A DNA stretch of 16,422 nt from Akkermansia sp. Lineage in GTDB: Bacteria > Verrucomicrobiota > Verrucomicrobiia > Verrucomicrobiales > Akkermansiaceae. Of the stretch, positions 1-7,407 are shown in pieces; the stretch's first letter is position 1, and each line of letters begins with the position of its first letter. The position numbers and the translations under genes were made by a program. The DNA is taken from contig JAGBZE010000132.1 of NCBI GenBank assembly GCA_017628435.1, forward strand, positions 1-16,422, written 5' to 3'. Under the pieces are notes generated by a model. The model did no database searches, had not been told where the DNA came from, and saw only the letters and a list, made by a program, of their open reading frames with translations.

Positions 1-511
1 AAGACGCCGTAGCAGCCATATCGTTATAAGGAGCTTTTTCTACAATTTCGCGAAGCCATTTGATAACAACGGACGACTCCATCGTCGTTTCCCATGCCCC
101 CCAGAAAACAGGAACAGTCAACTTTCCACTGGCAGCATCCATTGCCATGGTCAACTGATGATTCAGGGCATCAGCGTAAAGAGAACTCTGAGGATAGCGG
201 TCAATCAACTTACCATACTCCTTAAACGCATCGCGATAATCCTCCGTCGCCTCGTAAGCGCGCCCCAGCAAGAAACGTGCCTCCGGGGCATTCGGAGCAA
301 GCGCATGATAGCGAACAATCTCCTTAAGCGGCCCACGGGATTTGGACATACGCCCCTCTTCCTGATACGCTTTGGCCTCCACCATCAGGGCATCAGCCTC
401 AGGATCCACAGCTTTCACCTGACCAATAGGAGGTGGGCCATCAAAAGACTCACACATCGACAATAGCACGGCCGATGCTGCGCAAAGGGATAAGAGTAGC
501 GATTTTCTCAT
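1..511 (-). CDS. BamD/YfiO-like TPR lipoprotein (3' end beyond window)
   Basis: The minus-strand frame from an ATG at 511 encodes about 170 residues before the window edge, so the C-terminus is missing. The N-terminus is MRKSLLLSLCAASAVLLSMC, a lipoprotein-type signal with probable lipidated Cys20. The mature part is helical with TPR-like stretches: 'PNAPEARFLLGRAYEATEDY' near residues 74-93, then 'AFKEYGKLIDRYPQSSLYAD'. The pattern of repeats following a lipobox is that of the BamD/YfiO family, which takes part in outer-membrane protein assembly in Gram-negatives. Other TPR lipoproteins look similar, so the BamD role is an inference. A -35/-10 pair ends 9 bases before the ATG and no Shine-Dalgarno is visible. 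The gene is divergent from the lipocalin. Confidence 0.75.
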   Translation of the reverse strand, partial: MRKSLLLSLCAASAVLLSMCESFDGPPPIGQVKAVDPEADALMVEAKAYQEEGRMSKSRGPLKEIVRYHALAPNAPEARFLLGRAYEATEDYRDAFKEYGKLIDRYPQSSLYADALNHQLTMAMDAASGKLTVPVFWGAWETTMESSVVIKWLREIVEKAPYNDMAATAS

Positions 512-520
512 GTCAGTGTG

Positions 521-550
521 AGCATACCATGTTCTCCCCCTCTTGTGCAA
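521..550 (-). promoter_or_regulatory. Sigma70-type promoter of the TPR lipoprotein gene
   Basis: On the minus strand TTGCAC (545-550) and TATGCT (521-526) are separated by 18 bases. The -10 box ends 9 bases before the ATG at 511, leaving a leader of only about 2-3 bases. Confidence 0.5.
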
Positions 551-635
551 GTTCAAATACGAAGCAATGTGTCTTATTCACGAAATTAAAGAAGCCGTTA
601 CTCAACTAAAGGAATGCCAGAATGGTCTTCTCCAT

Positions 636-1181
636 ATGAACCGGATACTCATCAGACTATTACTCATGGCAGGCTGCCAGGTATTCGCAGCTGTAAATAC
701 CACTCCCCAGAGAGATATCGACCTGGACCGTTACTGTGGGCGCTGGTACGAACAAGCCCGGTACGACAACTGGTTTGAGAAGGGGATGGATGATGTCTAC
801 ACAGATTACGAGGTGATAGACGGTGACCGCATCAGGGTCACTAATCATGGCAAGGACAAGAAGGGGCACCCCCACCGGGCAAACGGGCGGGCCTGCATGC
901 ACACCAGCGGCGAACTGATGGTTTCCTTTGTGTGGCCATACTGGTGGTTCCATGCCCCTTACAAGATACTGTACGTTACCCCTGACTATCAAGGGGCTCT
1001 TGTTTCCGGGGACGGAGAAGAATACCTGTGGATACTAACAAGAAGAGTGGACGCATGTCCCCTCCTCATGAAAAAACTGAAACAGGAAGCACAGCGTCGC
1101 GGTTTTGACACTACCAGGCTACGCTACACAAAACATCAGAAGCGGAAGTCCACCGCACCCGATACAAACAGGCCAGGATGA
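636..1181 (+). CDS. blc: Lipocalin family protein (Blc-like), probable lipoprotein
   Basis: This 181-residue protein matches bacterial lipocalins of the Blc type, outer-membrane lipoproteins that bind hydrophobic ligands such as lysophospholipids. The lipocalin GxW signature is at residues 35-37 inside 'YCGRWYEQARYDNWFEKGM'. The late Blc signature 'YLWILTRRVDACP' is followed by 'RRGFDTTRLRYTKH'. I chose the ATG at 636 because it places a hydrophobic signal at the N-terminus (RILIRLLLMAGC) with a plausible lipobox ending at Cys14. A start at 543 would bury it behind 31 charged residues. Cleavage after VFA (residues 16-18) is an alternative. The last 16 or so residues (KHQKRKSTAP onward) lie beyond the usual family end and are encoded where the gene overlaps the convergent beta-barrel gene. 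No convincing promoter or Shine-Dalgarno was seen. Confidence 0.85.
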   Translation: MNRILIRLLLMAGCQVFAAVNTTPQRDIDLDRYCGRWYEQARYDNWFEKGMDDVYTDYEVIDGDRIRVTNHGKDKKGHPHRANGRACMHTSGELMVSFVWPYWWFHAPYKILYVTPDYQGALVSGDGEEYLWILTRRVDACPLLMKKLKQEAQRRGFDTTRLRYTKHQKRKSTAPDTNRPG

Positions 1182-2080
1182 TAATGATGCCCCTCCTCAT
1201 GCTCCAGCTCTGAATTATAGCGGCAGAGCTGGGCAGAAGTTGCTACAGAGCTGCCCACAGACAGCGTGACGATACGTTTCGTCTCACCAGGCTTAGAGAA
1301 ATCATACTCAGCAGTTGTACCCAGCACCAAGGAACGCACGCGCAGCATACGAGTACCATACTTCGTATTCACTGCCCATGAACCGCCGGCTCCATCAGCA
1401 AAAAGCCCCAGGGAGAAATGCTCATCCAACTTTCGCATAGCAGCAAGGCGGAAACCGCTCATCTGCAGTGACCATTCGGGTGTCATCTGCCAGTCAAAGG
1501 AGAATACTGGCATGAGACCATAAATCGTAGCATCCGGAGAATGACCAACACCCACAGAATAGGACAACGTCTCACTATGCTTCACGCTGTACGAAAGCAG
1601 AAAATTCAAATGGAAGCTGTGAGCACTGTGCACAAAGTCAGAAGCCAGAGACGGAGCAACTACAGCTACAACCGTATCGCCATTCAGCCGAGGCACAATG
1701 GCAGCAACCGGCAGTGTAACATTATAAAGCTCATTTTTGCGAAGGTCAAAAGCCCCATTTGCATCCATGAATGTTACATCTGCATTAACAGAGGCGTTAA
1801 ACATCCAATCCGTACCACCAGATTGGCGAGGATCGGCCAGAGGAATGCATAGTCCATACTTCTGCCAGGCAAGGGTAGCGCCGCCGTGGCGTTCCCCCAT
1901 GGTGGAAGTCATTTCAAACGACGCAAAGCTCGGCATGAATCCGCTTTCCGGAAGATGGTGATGCCAGTCCGTATAGACCGTCTGGGCCATCACTGAGGCA
2001 TCATCCATCCAGTCATTAAACCAGTTCTCTGCACAAGCGGAAGAGGCCACAGCCAGGAGCATTGTCAGCGTCTTTTTCAT
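1136..2080 (-). CDS. Outer-membrane beta-barrel protein, function unknown
   Basis: This 314-residue protein starts MKKTLTMLLAVASSACAENW, a typical Sec signal peptide with probable cleavage after SACA. The mature part has alternating polar/hydrophobic strands rich in aromatic residues, for example 'YGLMPVFSFDWQMTPEWSLQ' and 'FSLGLFADGAGGSWAVNTKY'. It ends VDFRF with a terminal phenylalanine, the signature recognised by the BAM machinery. I do not recognise the family and give no substrate. The ATG at 2080 was chosen over one 36 bases upstream because the signal peptide begins there and a near-consensus promoter lies in between. That promoter's -10 ends 8 bases before the ATG, so the mRNA is probably leaderless. 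The 3' end overlaps the lipocalin tail-to-tail by 46 bases. Confidence 0.75.
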   Translation of the reverse strand: MKKTLTMLLAVASSACAENWFNDWMDDASVMAQTVYTDWHHHLPESGFMPSFASFEMTSTMGERHGGATLAWQKYGLCIPLADPRQSGGTDWMFNASVNADVTFMDANGAFDLRKNELYNVTLPVAAIVPRLNGDTVVAVVAPSLASDFVHSAHSFHLNFLLSYSVKHSETLSYSVGVGHSPDATIYGLMPVFSFDWQMTPEWSLQMSGFRLAAMRKLDEHFSLGLFADGAGGSWAVNTKYGTRMLRVRSLVLGTTAEYDFSKPGETKRIVTLSVGSSVATSAQLCRYNSELEHEEGHHYHPGLFVSGAVDFRF

Positions 2081-2088
2081 AGCGGCGC

Positions 2089-2116
2089 ATTGTAGCACAA
2101 ATAGAGCCCATGTCAA
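2089..2116 (-). promoter_or_regulatory. Strong sigma70-type promoter of the beta-barrel gene
   Basis: On the minus strand a perfect -35 TTGACA (2111-2116) lies 16 bases from TACAAT (2089-2094). Only 8 bases separate the -10 box from the ATG at 2080, so transcription should begin at or within about 2 bases of the start codon. Confidence 0.75.
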
Positions 2117-2171
2117 GGCGTATTACTCTTCATCACGCATCGGTAATCCCTGTCATTCTTGTTATTAGGGC

Positions 2172-2201
2172 TTGCATACACTGCACAGAATCAAGTAGAC
2201 T
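2172..2201 (+). promoter_or_regulatory. Candidate promoter of the NlpC/P60-like gene
   Basis: TTGCAT (2172-2177) and TAGACT (2196-2201) are 18 bases apart, and the -10 ends 13 bases before the ATG at 2215. Both boxes are weaker than the others in the window, but the same TAGACT hexamer serves the flavoprotein gene. Confidence 0.4.
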
Positions 2202-2214
2202 GCAGTCCGTCACC

Positions 2215-3039
2215 ATGAGATACATTGCTCCCAGTCTCATCCCCCTGCTTCTTTTTTGCACACTTTCTGCAGCAGCGCCGTTAAAAACACGCAGTTTCAG
2301 TAATGTAAGCAACCACCAGCAGTCGCTCTTTCCATGGTGGAAAAGTGTGCAGAAAGCCATCATGTCCATGCAGAGGCACGGCGCAGGGGGCTACAGCACA
2401 GAAGACCGGGCAAAACAGGCACTGGTTGATTCCTTCACCTGGAGCGAGACTATGAAGCGCCCACTATTCAATCCCATGGTGGCCCGGCCGTCTTTCTGCT
2501 CATCCGCCGTATGGGTTGCAACCCTTTCTGCCCTTCTGGACTGGGAAGAGAAGAACCGCCGCAGAGTCATCAGCCCGGCAGCCTGGCAAGCACTGATGCC
2601 CCAACTGGTCAAGGATGGAGAAGGCCCCTGGGGCTATGCCAACGCAAACGGCCCGGGTTTTGCCCTGCTGGTGCATCGACTTGGAGCCGGCATCAATTTC
2701 ACAAGCTGGAAGCGGGCGCGCCCATCCGATGTGTTGAAAATCTGGTGGAACGAGCACGTGGGCGGCAGAGAACGCGGCCACCTGGTCATTCTGGTCAAGG
2801 ATGAGGGCGACACAGCCTGCGTCTGGTCATCGCACATTGCCAGGGATGGCCAACCAGCAGGCTACGGCATCCGCCGCATTCCCAAAAGCGCCATGAAGCG
2901 GGTTCTTTTCACCCGAATCACCAATCCGGCAGCATTCAGTCTCGCGCACAAACTGCCGGATGAGCCATGGCTCACCGGCCTGATGTCCACAGATGTCAGC
3001 TGGGCAGAATGCGTCCGCCGCTGCAATATCCAGAATTAG
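2215..3039 (+). CDS. Secreted NlpC/P60-like cysteine peptidase-type protein
   Basis: This 274-residue protein has a signal peptide (MRYIAPSLIPLLLFCTLSAA, cleavage near residue 21). The pattern resembles papain-like NlpC/P60 cell-wall peptidases. A candidate nucleophile Cys95 lies in 'RPSFCSSAVW' at the start of a helix. Later comes 'ARPSDVLKIWW', matching the 'pGDl..F' strand, then His189 in 'RGHLVILVKD' and a possible third polar residue His207 in 'VWSSHIARDG'. The Cys-to-His distance (about 94 residues) is longer than usual for the family, so the assignment is an inference and substrate and activity are unknown. The start at 2215 was chosen because it begins the signal peptide; the frame is open upstream to 2110. 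The stop overlaps the stop of the convergent HAD gene by 4 bases. Confidence 0.6.
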   Translation: MRYIAPSLIPLLLFCTLSAAAPLKTRSFSNVSNHQQSLFPWWKSVQKAIMSMQRHGAGGYSTEDRAKQALVDSFTWSETMKRPLFNPMVARPSFCSSAVWVATLSALLDWEEKNRRRVISPAAWQALMPQLVKDGEGPWGYANANGPGFALLVHRLGAGINFTSWKRARPSDVLKIWWNEHVGGRERGHLVILVKDEGDTACVWSSHIARDGQPAGYGIRRIPKSAMKRVLFTRITNPAAFSLAHKLPDEPWLTGLMSTDVSWAECVRRCNIQN

Positions 3040-3662
3040 TCCATCACCGGGGCACACTCCCCTACCCGCACGTAATCCATACCGCCGGCAATAGCAGCCT
3101 GAATCCCCGGCTCTGCATCCTCAAACACCACACATTCTGCCGGATTCACCCCCATGCGCTGAGCACAAAGCAAGAAAATATCCGGCCTGGGCTTACCAAA
3201 GCCCGGCGGCACATCAGCCGGAGTCACCATCACGCTGAATAGCTCTGCCACATCAGCAGATTTCAGAGTTTCCATGGCCCCGGCAGGCATACTGCCCGTA
3301 CCGATGGCGTAGGGAATCCCCTGCTCTCGCAGCCAGCGCACCAGCGCCACCGTCTCCGGAATAACAGGTAATTTCTCATTCTCCAGCAGCCAGGCATAGC
3401 GATCACGCTTTTCCTCCGCCACCAGTTCAGGCTCCATCTGCAGGCCATATTTCTGGTTCAGGTCAGCCACAATATCCGGAGCCGCCATGCCACCATGGGC
3501 CACGAACTCATCCCAGCGAAAAACAGATTCCGGGGCACCATTCTTCTTCAGCGCCCAGCGCCAGGCTGCGTAATGAGTCGGCATACTGTCCACCAGTGTG
3601 CCGTCAAGGTCAAAGATATATCCGGCATACACTTTCTCCGGCAATGTCACCCGCGCACTCAT
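3036..3662 (-). CDS. HAD-family phosphatase (YqaB / beta-phosphoglucomutase-like)
   Basis: This 208-residue haloacid-dehalogenase hydrolase has all four motifs. Motif I is 'IFDLDGTLVDS' with nucleophile Asp18 and acid Asp20, motif II 'AIGTGSM', motif III Lys in 'GFGKPRPDIF', and motif IV 'VVFEDAEPGIQAA'. The helical cap between motifs I and II and the 'CAQRMGV...CVVFEDAEPGIQAA' stretch resemble YqaB-type sugar-phosphate phosphatases. A beta-phosphoglucomutase cannot be excluded from sequence alone. The ATG overlaps the stop of the upstream trkA-like gene in an ATGA junction (3659-3662), so it is the third gene of the potassium-transport operon and probably translationally coupled. Its link to potassium uptake is not obvious. 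Confidence 0.85.
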   Translation of the reverse strand: MSARVTLPEKVYAGYIFDLDGTLVDSMPTHYAAWRWALKKNGAPESVFRWDEFVAHGGMAAPDIVADLNQKYGLQMEPELVAEEKRDRYAWLLENEKLPVIPETVALVRWLREQGIPYAIGTGSMPAGAMETLKSADVAELFSVMVTPADVPPGFGKPRPDIFLLCAQRMGVNPAECVVFEDAEPGIQAAIAGGMDYVRVGECAPVMD

Positions 3663-4372
3663 TCTCCCTGAAGACCGAATTTTTCCACAAAACGCTGCAA
3701 ATCGCCGTCCTTGCCGAACAGCACCAGCACGTCACCCTCCTGGAACACCAGCGATGCATCCGGTGAATCAATCACCGGCTGCTCTGGTTCTGAAAGAACA
3801 TCGTCCGTAAGATGCGTCTCATGCACCTTGCCGCGACGCACAGTCAACAGATTCAGGCGATATTCCGAGCGAAGCCCCACCTCCATGAGGGCACGGCCCA
3901 CCCACTCCTGCGGGAGGCGCACATCCGCCAGCGAATGAGTAGCATCCATGCGGCGGGTACGCATCAGCCCCTCACTGGTGAAACGATCCGCCAGCTGGCG
4001 GGCAGCCACATCCTCCACGCGGATCAGATCGCTCACGCCGATAAGCTTCAGCAGGCGGCCATGCAACTCATTCACACTGCGGGTCAGCAGATTAGTCACG
4101 CCCAATTCCTTGAGCTGAGCCGTAATCAGCAGGTTACGTTCAAACTGCTCACCTACAGCCACAATCACATAGGTATCCTCTCCTACCAGTTCCAGCTGGC
4201 GCAGTACGCGTATGTCCGTTGCATCGCCCACCAGCGCGTAGGTAACGCGATCCTTCAGTTCTGTAACTATCGCTTCGCGTTCATCCAGAATGGTGACTTC
4301 AAAACCAAGGTCAGCCAGGTGCAGCGCCAGTGCGCGACCAAATTGACCGATGCCGATAATAACGAATTTCAT
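3659..4372 (-). CDS. ktrA: KtrA/TrkA-type RCK regulatory subunit of potassium uptake
   Basis: This 237-residue cytosolic protein has one RCK_N domain followed by one RCK_C domain, the KtrA layout. The Rossmann nucleotide loop is 'VIIGIGQFGRAL' (Gly7, Gly9, Gly12), with an acidic Asp30 at the end of the second strand for the adenine ribose. The RCK_C half spans roughly residues 150-232 and ends in 'FQEGDVLVLFGKDGDLQRF', a strong family signature. Such proteins form an octameric ring under the membrane channel and gate it in response to nucleotide. The gene follows the channel gene after 9 bases and overlaps the HAD gene by 4 bases. Confidence 0.92.
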   Translation of the reverse strand: MKFVIIGIGQFGRALALHLADLGFEVTILDEREAIVTELKDRVTYALVGDATDIRVLRQLELVGEDTYVIVAVGEQFERNLLITAQLKELGVTNLLTRSVNELHGRLLKLIGVSDLIRVEDVAARQLADRFTSEGLMRTRRMDATHSLADVRLPQEWVGRALMEVGLRSEYRLNLLTVRRGKVHETHLTDDVLSEPEQPVIDSPDASLVFQEGDVLVLFGKDGDLQRFVEKFGLQGE

Positions 4373-4381
4373 AACAATCTA

Positions 4382-6172
4382 TCAGGTGAGAGGTAAACGG
4401 GTTTCAGGCAGGCGAATGGGCGAGGGGTCACGCTGCCGGATAAAGATAAGCATAAAGGTAAACATGCCCACACGCCCAAAGAGCATGTTGAGCGAAATGA
4501 TAAGCTTGGACAAATCAGAAATCTGGGGGAGAGCCCCCAGCTCAAAACCAGTAGTGGTGTAGGCACTCACCTCCATAAACAGCAAGCGGACCACACCATG
4601 CGACTGCTGGGCAATGGCCGGTTCCAGCAGCATCAGCAGCAGAGTTGTGAACACGATCCAGAAAATGGAAAGCACCACCGTAGCCATGGCTCGCTCCACC
4701 GTATTGCGGGCAATGCGGCGGTTATGCAGCTCTACGTCCTGCTTGCCGCACAGCACGCGGTACACCTCCAGCAGACACAAGGCAAACACCGGGGCATACA
4801 CACCACCGCCCGTACCAGCAGGATTACCGCCCACAAACATCAGGAACGCCAGGAACAACTGGTACACAGGACCGTATTCGCCAATATCCGTCAGCGCAAA
4901 ACCGGCAGATCGACCGATGGCATTCCACAGGGACTCCCATAAATTAAAGCTCCCGTGTGCCTGGTGAGCCGAGGGTTCAAACGCTGACAGCAGGGTGAGA
5001 CCCACCGTACCCACAAGCATCACAATCAACATCACACGCAGCACCAACCAGGAATTCGTGCTCCAGCGTTTGGCGCTGCGCTTACCTGCCAGTCGATTCC
5101 TCAGGCGTGTAAGCCCTTCCAGATACACGCCAAAACCCACCGTACCCAGAAGCACCAGAACTATCATCACCACCTGCACAGCGCGGCAGTTTGCCACGCC
5201 AAACTGCTCCATACCAGCCGGAAAAATATTGATACCGGCATTGCAGAAGGCAGATACCGAATGGAACACGGCATAGCCCCACAAATCCTCCTGCGGGAAA
5301 CCGGGCATCCCCTTCCAGAGATAATACAGGCAGACCGCGCCAATAGCCTCGGCAGAAAGAGTCACATAGAATACGGCGCGCAGCAGTGAGGGCACAATAT
5401 TCACCCCCTGTTGATCCAGCATGCCGGAAACAGACATACTATCGCGCACAGCCAAACGTTTACCCACCATCATGAGCACGAAGTACGAAAAGGTCATCAC
5501 ACCGATAGCGCCCACCTGAATATCCAGCAGCAGCACCAGCTTACCCAGCGGGGTAAAAGTAGAGGCCACATCCACCGAAGTCAGTCCGGTGATGGAAGTA
5601 GCAGAGGCGCATGTGAACAAGGCATCACTGAAAGATATCGGCTTATAAGTGGCACCAGGAGTCAGCAGGAGAAGTGTACTCAGTAGCACCAACACCACCA
5701 TGTATGTGAAAAATCGCATGGCGGGAGACCAGCGGCTACCGCCCTTCACGGGACTGGTGCGGCGAGCCCGCATAATGGAACCCAATGTGCCGATGGAGAA
5801 TCCACCCAGCAGGAAACTACACACAAGACTAGGGAGAAATGCCCAGCGGCCGAATACTTCCCACACCCCGCCGTAGAAAATAGTGGAGGCAATGATACCC
5901 ACCAGCATTTGCACCCAGAGAAAGCGTCCAGGCATCCCATACCGCACCCATTCCAGGCAGAAATGCAACAGAACCACCAATGAGTTAAACCAAACAAGCG
6001 AGCAGAGAATCAGGTGCGATGAACCAATAAACGCGTCGCGCTCATCATGAGTGTTAGCCGCCCCCTCAAAACAGGCTTCCCACAGCACCACAAAAAGCAC
6101 CATGATGCCGGAAATGAGTTCCGGCAATTCCAGTGCCTTGTGGCGATGTTCCTTCTGAGGCAGGTGTCTCAC
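4382..6172 (-). CDS. ktrB: KtrB/TrkH-type potassium channel/transporter subunit with N-terminal membrane extension
   Basis: This 596-residue integral membrane protein carries the four selectivity-filter loops of the SKT superfamily, each with its central glycine: 'TSITGLTSVD', 'SAFCNAGINIF', 'GRSAGFALTD' and 'SAYTTTGFELG'. The gating-loop region reads 'GGNPAGTGGGV', close to the family's 'GGSPGSTAGG'. It should import K+ (perhaps with Na+) together with the RCK protein encoded next. It is longer than usual KtrB proteins (about 450 residues). The canonical part begins near 'RWSPAMRFFTYM' (about residue 148), so the preceding part, with about four hydrophobic segments, is an addition. The start is GTG at 6172, encoding MRHLPQKEHR; a consensus promoter ends 8 bases upstream. 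Confidence 0.92.
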   Translation of the reverse strand: MRHLPQKEHRHKALELPELISGIMVLFVVLWEACFEGAANTHDERDAFIGSSHLILCSLVWFNSLVVLLHFCLEWVRYGMPGRFLWVQMLVGIIASTIFYGGVWEVFGRWAFLPSLVCSFLLGGFSIGTLGSIMRARRTSPVKGGSRWSPAMRFFTYMVVLVLLSTLLLLTPGATYKPISFSDALFTCASATSITGLTSVDVASTFTPLGKLVLLLDIQVGAIGVMTFSYFVLMMVGKRLAVRDSMSVSGMLDQQGVNIVPSLLRAVFYVTLSAEAIGAVCLYYLWKGMPGFPQEDLWGYAVFHSVSAFCNAGINIFPAGMEQFGVANCRAVQVVMIVLVLLGTVGFGVYLEGLTRLRNRLAGKRSAKRWSTNSWLVLRVMLIVMLVGTVGLTLLSAFEPSAHQAHGSFNLWESLWNAIGRSAGFALTDIGEYGPVYQLFLAFLMFVGGNPAGTGGGVYAPVFALCLLEVYRVLCGKQDVELHNRRIARNTVERAMATVVLSIFWIVFTTLLLMLLEPAIAQQSHGVVRLLFMEVSAYTTTGFELGALPQISDLSKLIISLNMLFGRVGMFTFMLIFIRQRDPSPIRLPETRLPLT

Positions 6173-6180
6173 GCGGGCTT

Positions 6181-6209
6181 ATTATAGCAAATTACATTCA
6201 CCTTGGCAA
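6181..6209 (-). promoter_or_regulatory. Consensus sigma70-type promoter of the ktrB-ktrA-HAD operon
   Basis: On the minus strand TTGCCA (6204-6209) and a perfect TATAAT (6181-6186) are 17 bases apart. The -10 ends 8 bases before the GTG start at 6172, predicting a leader of 0-2 bases. There is no Shine-Dalgarno. Confidence 0.8.
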
Positions 6210-6257
6210 GAGCAACCCACAAAACGATTGAAGGACAGCAACTAATACCATCCAGAC

Positions 6258-6296
6258 AAAAAAAACGGCACCATCCTATGATGAGGACAGTGCCGT
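6258..6296 (-). terminator. Intrinsic terminator of the bS22-like gene
   Basis: Read on the minus strand, ACGGCAC pairs with GTGCCGT (6265-6271 with 6290-6296). The inner stem continues TGTCCT with AGGATG, with one or two G-T pairs, around a CATCAT loop. The stem is followed directly by a run of eight T (6258-6265). It lies between the bS22-like gene and the ktrB promoter and separates the two units. Confidence 0.9.
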
Positions 6297-6339
6297 GAAA
6301 AGAACAGCGTCGCTTGCGGACGTGGCCTAAGCGCGCAGC

Positions 6340-6444
6340 TTAGGACTTGTAACGCAAACGCTTCTTGTGGCGGTTCTGGCGCATGCGCTTGCTGCGCTTG
6401 TGCTTGTTAATTTTGGCCTTACGTCTCTTCTTAAGCGATCCCAT
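6340..6444 (-). CDS. bS22 / AURKAIP1-COX24-type small ribosomal protein
   Basis: This 34-residue, extremely basic protein starts MGSLKKRRKAKINKHKRSKR and continues MRQNRHKKRLRYKS. The 'MGS..KKRRK.....KHK/R...R..RHKKR' pattern is that of bacterial AURKAIP1/COX24-domain proteins. These are related to mycobacterial ribosomal protein bS22 and the C-terminus of mitochondrial mS38, which bind the small ribosomal subunit. The gene is too short for most ORF callers. An excellent intrinsic terminator follows 43 bases after the stop. A possible -35 TTGACT (6542-6547) lies about 100 bases upstream, giving an untranslated leader of roughly 70 bases, unlike the other genes here. Confidence 0.85.
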   Translation of the reverse strand: MGSLKKRRKAKINKHKRSKRMRQNRHKKRLRYKS

Positions 6445-6547
6445 AATGATTTATGTGTCGTTTGTGGTTTTCTCGATTGGGAGAATTATCGGTTACCCCT
6501 ATGGGCTAACGGGGGAATATGAAACTATCTTTTATGCGAAAAGTCAA
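6445..6547 (-). promoter_or_regulatory. Leader and weak promoter of the bS22-like gene
   Basis: On the minus strand TTGACT (6542-6547) is followed after 17-18 bases by a poor -10 region (TTTCATATT, 6516-6524). The leader between it and the ATG contains a near-perfect hairpin, GTTAGCCC-ATA-GGGGTAAC (about 6492-6510, one mismatch). Autoregulation of a ribosomal protein gene through such a leader is possible but only inferred. Confidence 0.35.
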
Positions 6548-6576
6548 GCCGAAAGCGAATTTTAGGACGGATTTTA

Positions 6577-7407
6577 TCACCTTTCTGTCATCATCTGCCC
6601 CCGCCAGGCATGCAGGCAATCCATGACACCATGGGTGGATGAGATGTAACCGCCATTCTCACGGAGCCACGCAAGCACATCTGCATGGGCATTCGACGGA
6701 GCACCACGGAAAGCATCAGGATACATACGGAAGGCATGCAGGTCATTATGGCCGTCCCCCAGCATTACCCAGGCACTGCTGGGCACCTTCCATCGCTCAG
6801 CAACAGCTCGCAAAGCAGAGCCCTTGCAATACCGGGCATCGGCCAGGCGCATGTAGCGCCCTGCCCGCTGCGCGGCCACGCCATCCAACCCCGCCAGAAA
6901 CGGCTCCAGAAAAGCCATAATGGCATCCATCGTGGCAGCATCCTCAGCCTCCACAGAAAGCGGGTCTGTGGGGGCAATAATCCACTGCAGGGCAGGCATA
7001 ATTTCCCGCAGCTCGCGCAGCTGAGCATGCAGAAGCGGCACCATACGTTCCCGCACCTGCATATTGTGCTCGTAGCAGCGGGCATTATGCTCCCTCAGCG
7101 GGTGCAGCAGGCCGTCTTCCTGCGCCACATAGGCATAGCGTTCACAGGTGCAGATAAAGTCCGGCAGGAATGGTGCCGTAGGCAGCAACTCCTGGCAGAG
7201 ATACGGCAGCGTGCGCCCGGTATTGATACCCCAGCGCACTCCAAGGGAGCGCCATTCCCTCATCAACTCGTAAAATTCCAGCGGCACCGGATACTGCGGG
7301 TCGTTCGAGCGCAGCGTCTCATCATAATCCAGCGAAATCAACCAGCAGCAAGCGCCGGAAAAGGGTAAAGCGAAGCCGGGCAGCACGTGACCTTCCTCAA
7401 CGACCAT
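6577..7407 (-). CDS. Cof-type (IIB) HAD phosphatase, sugar-phosphatase-like
   Basis: This 276-residue HAD hydrolase has motif I 'ISLDYDETLRS' (nucleophile Asp27, acid Asp29), motif II 'GINTGRT', motif III Lys in 'RYCKGSALRAV', and motif IV 'VMLGDGHNDLHAF'. The large cap between motifs II and III and the 'GDGHNDL' form place it in the Cof / sucrose-phosphate phosphatase-like subfamily. The substrate cannot be told. The frame is open to 7467, but the ATG at 7407 is preferred: it overlaps the end of the OmpA-domain gene by 11 bases, a normal coupling distance, whereas the longer start would overlap by 71. It is the last gene of the three-gene operon. No clear terminator follows the stop. Confidence 0.85.
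   Translation of the reverse strand: MVVEEGHVLPGFALPFSGACCWLISLDYDETLRSNDPQYPVPLEFYELMREWRSLGVRWGINTGRTLPYLCQELLPTAPFLPDFICTCERYAYVAQEDGLLHPLREHNARCYEHNMQVRERMVPLLHAQLRELREIMPALQWIIAPTDPLSVEAEDAATMDAIMAFLEPFLAGLDGVAAQRAGRYMRLADARYCKGSALRAVAERWKVPSSAWVMLGDGHNDLHAFRMYPDAFRGAPSNAHADVLAWLRENGGYISSTHGVMDCLHAWRGQMMTER

Noticed and set aside
158..466. 102-codon plus-strand frame
   Set aside because: It is antisense to the TPR lipoprotein, whose signal peptide and TPR pattern are convincing.
6685..7368. 227-codon plus-strand frame
   Set aside because: It lies wholly antisense to the Cof-type phosphatase, which shows all HAD motifs.
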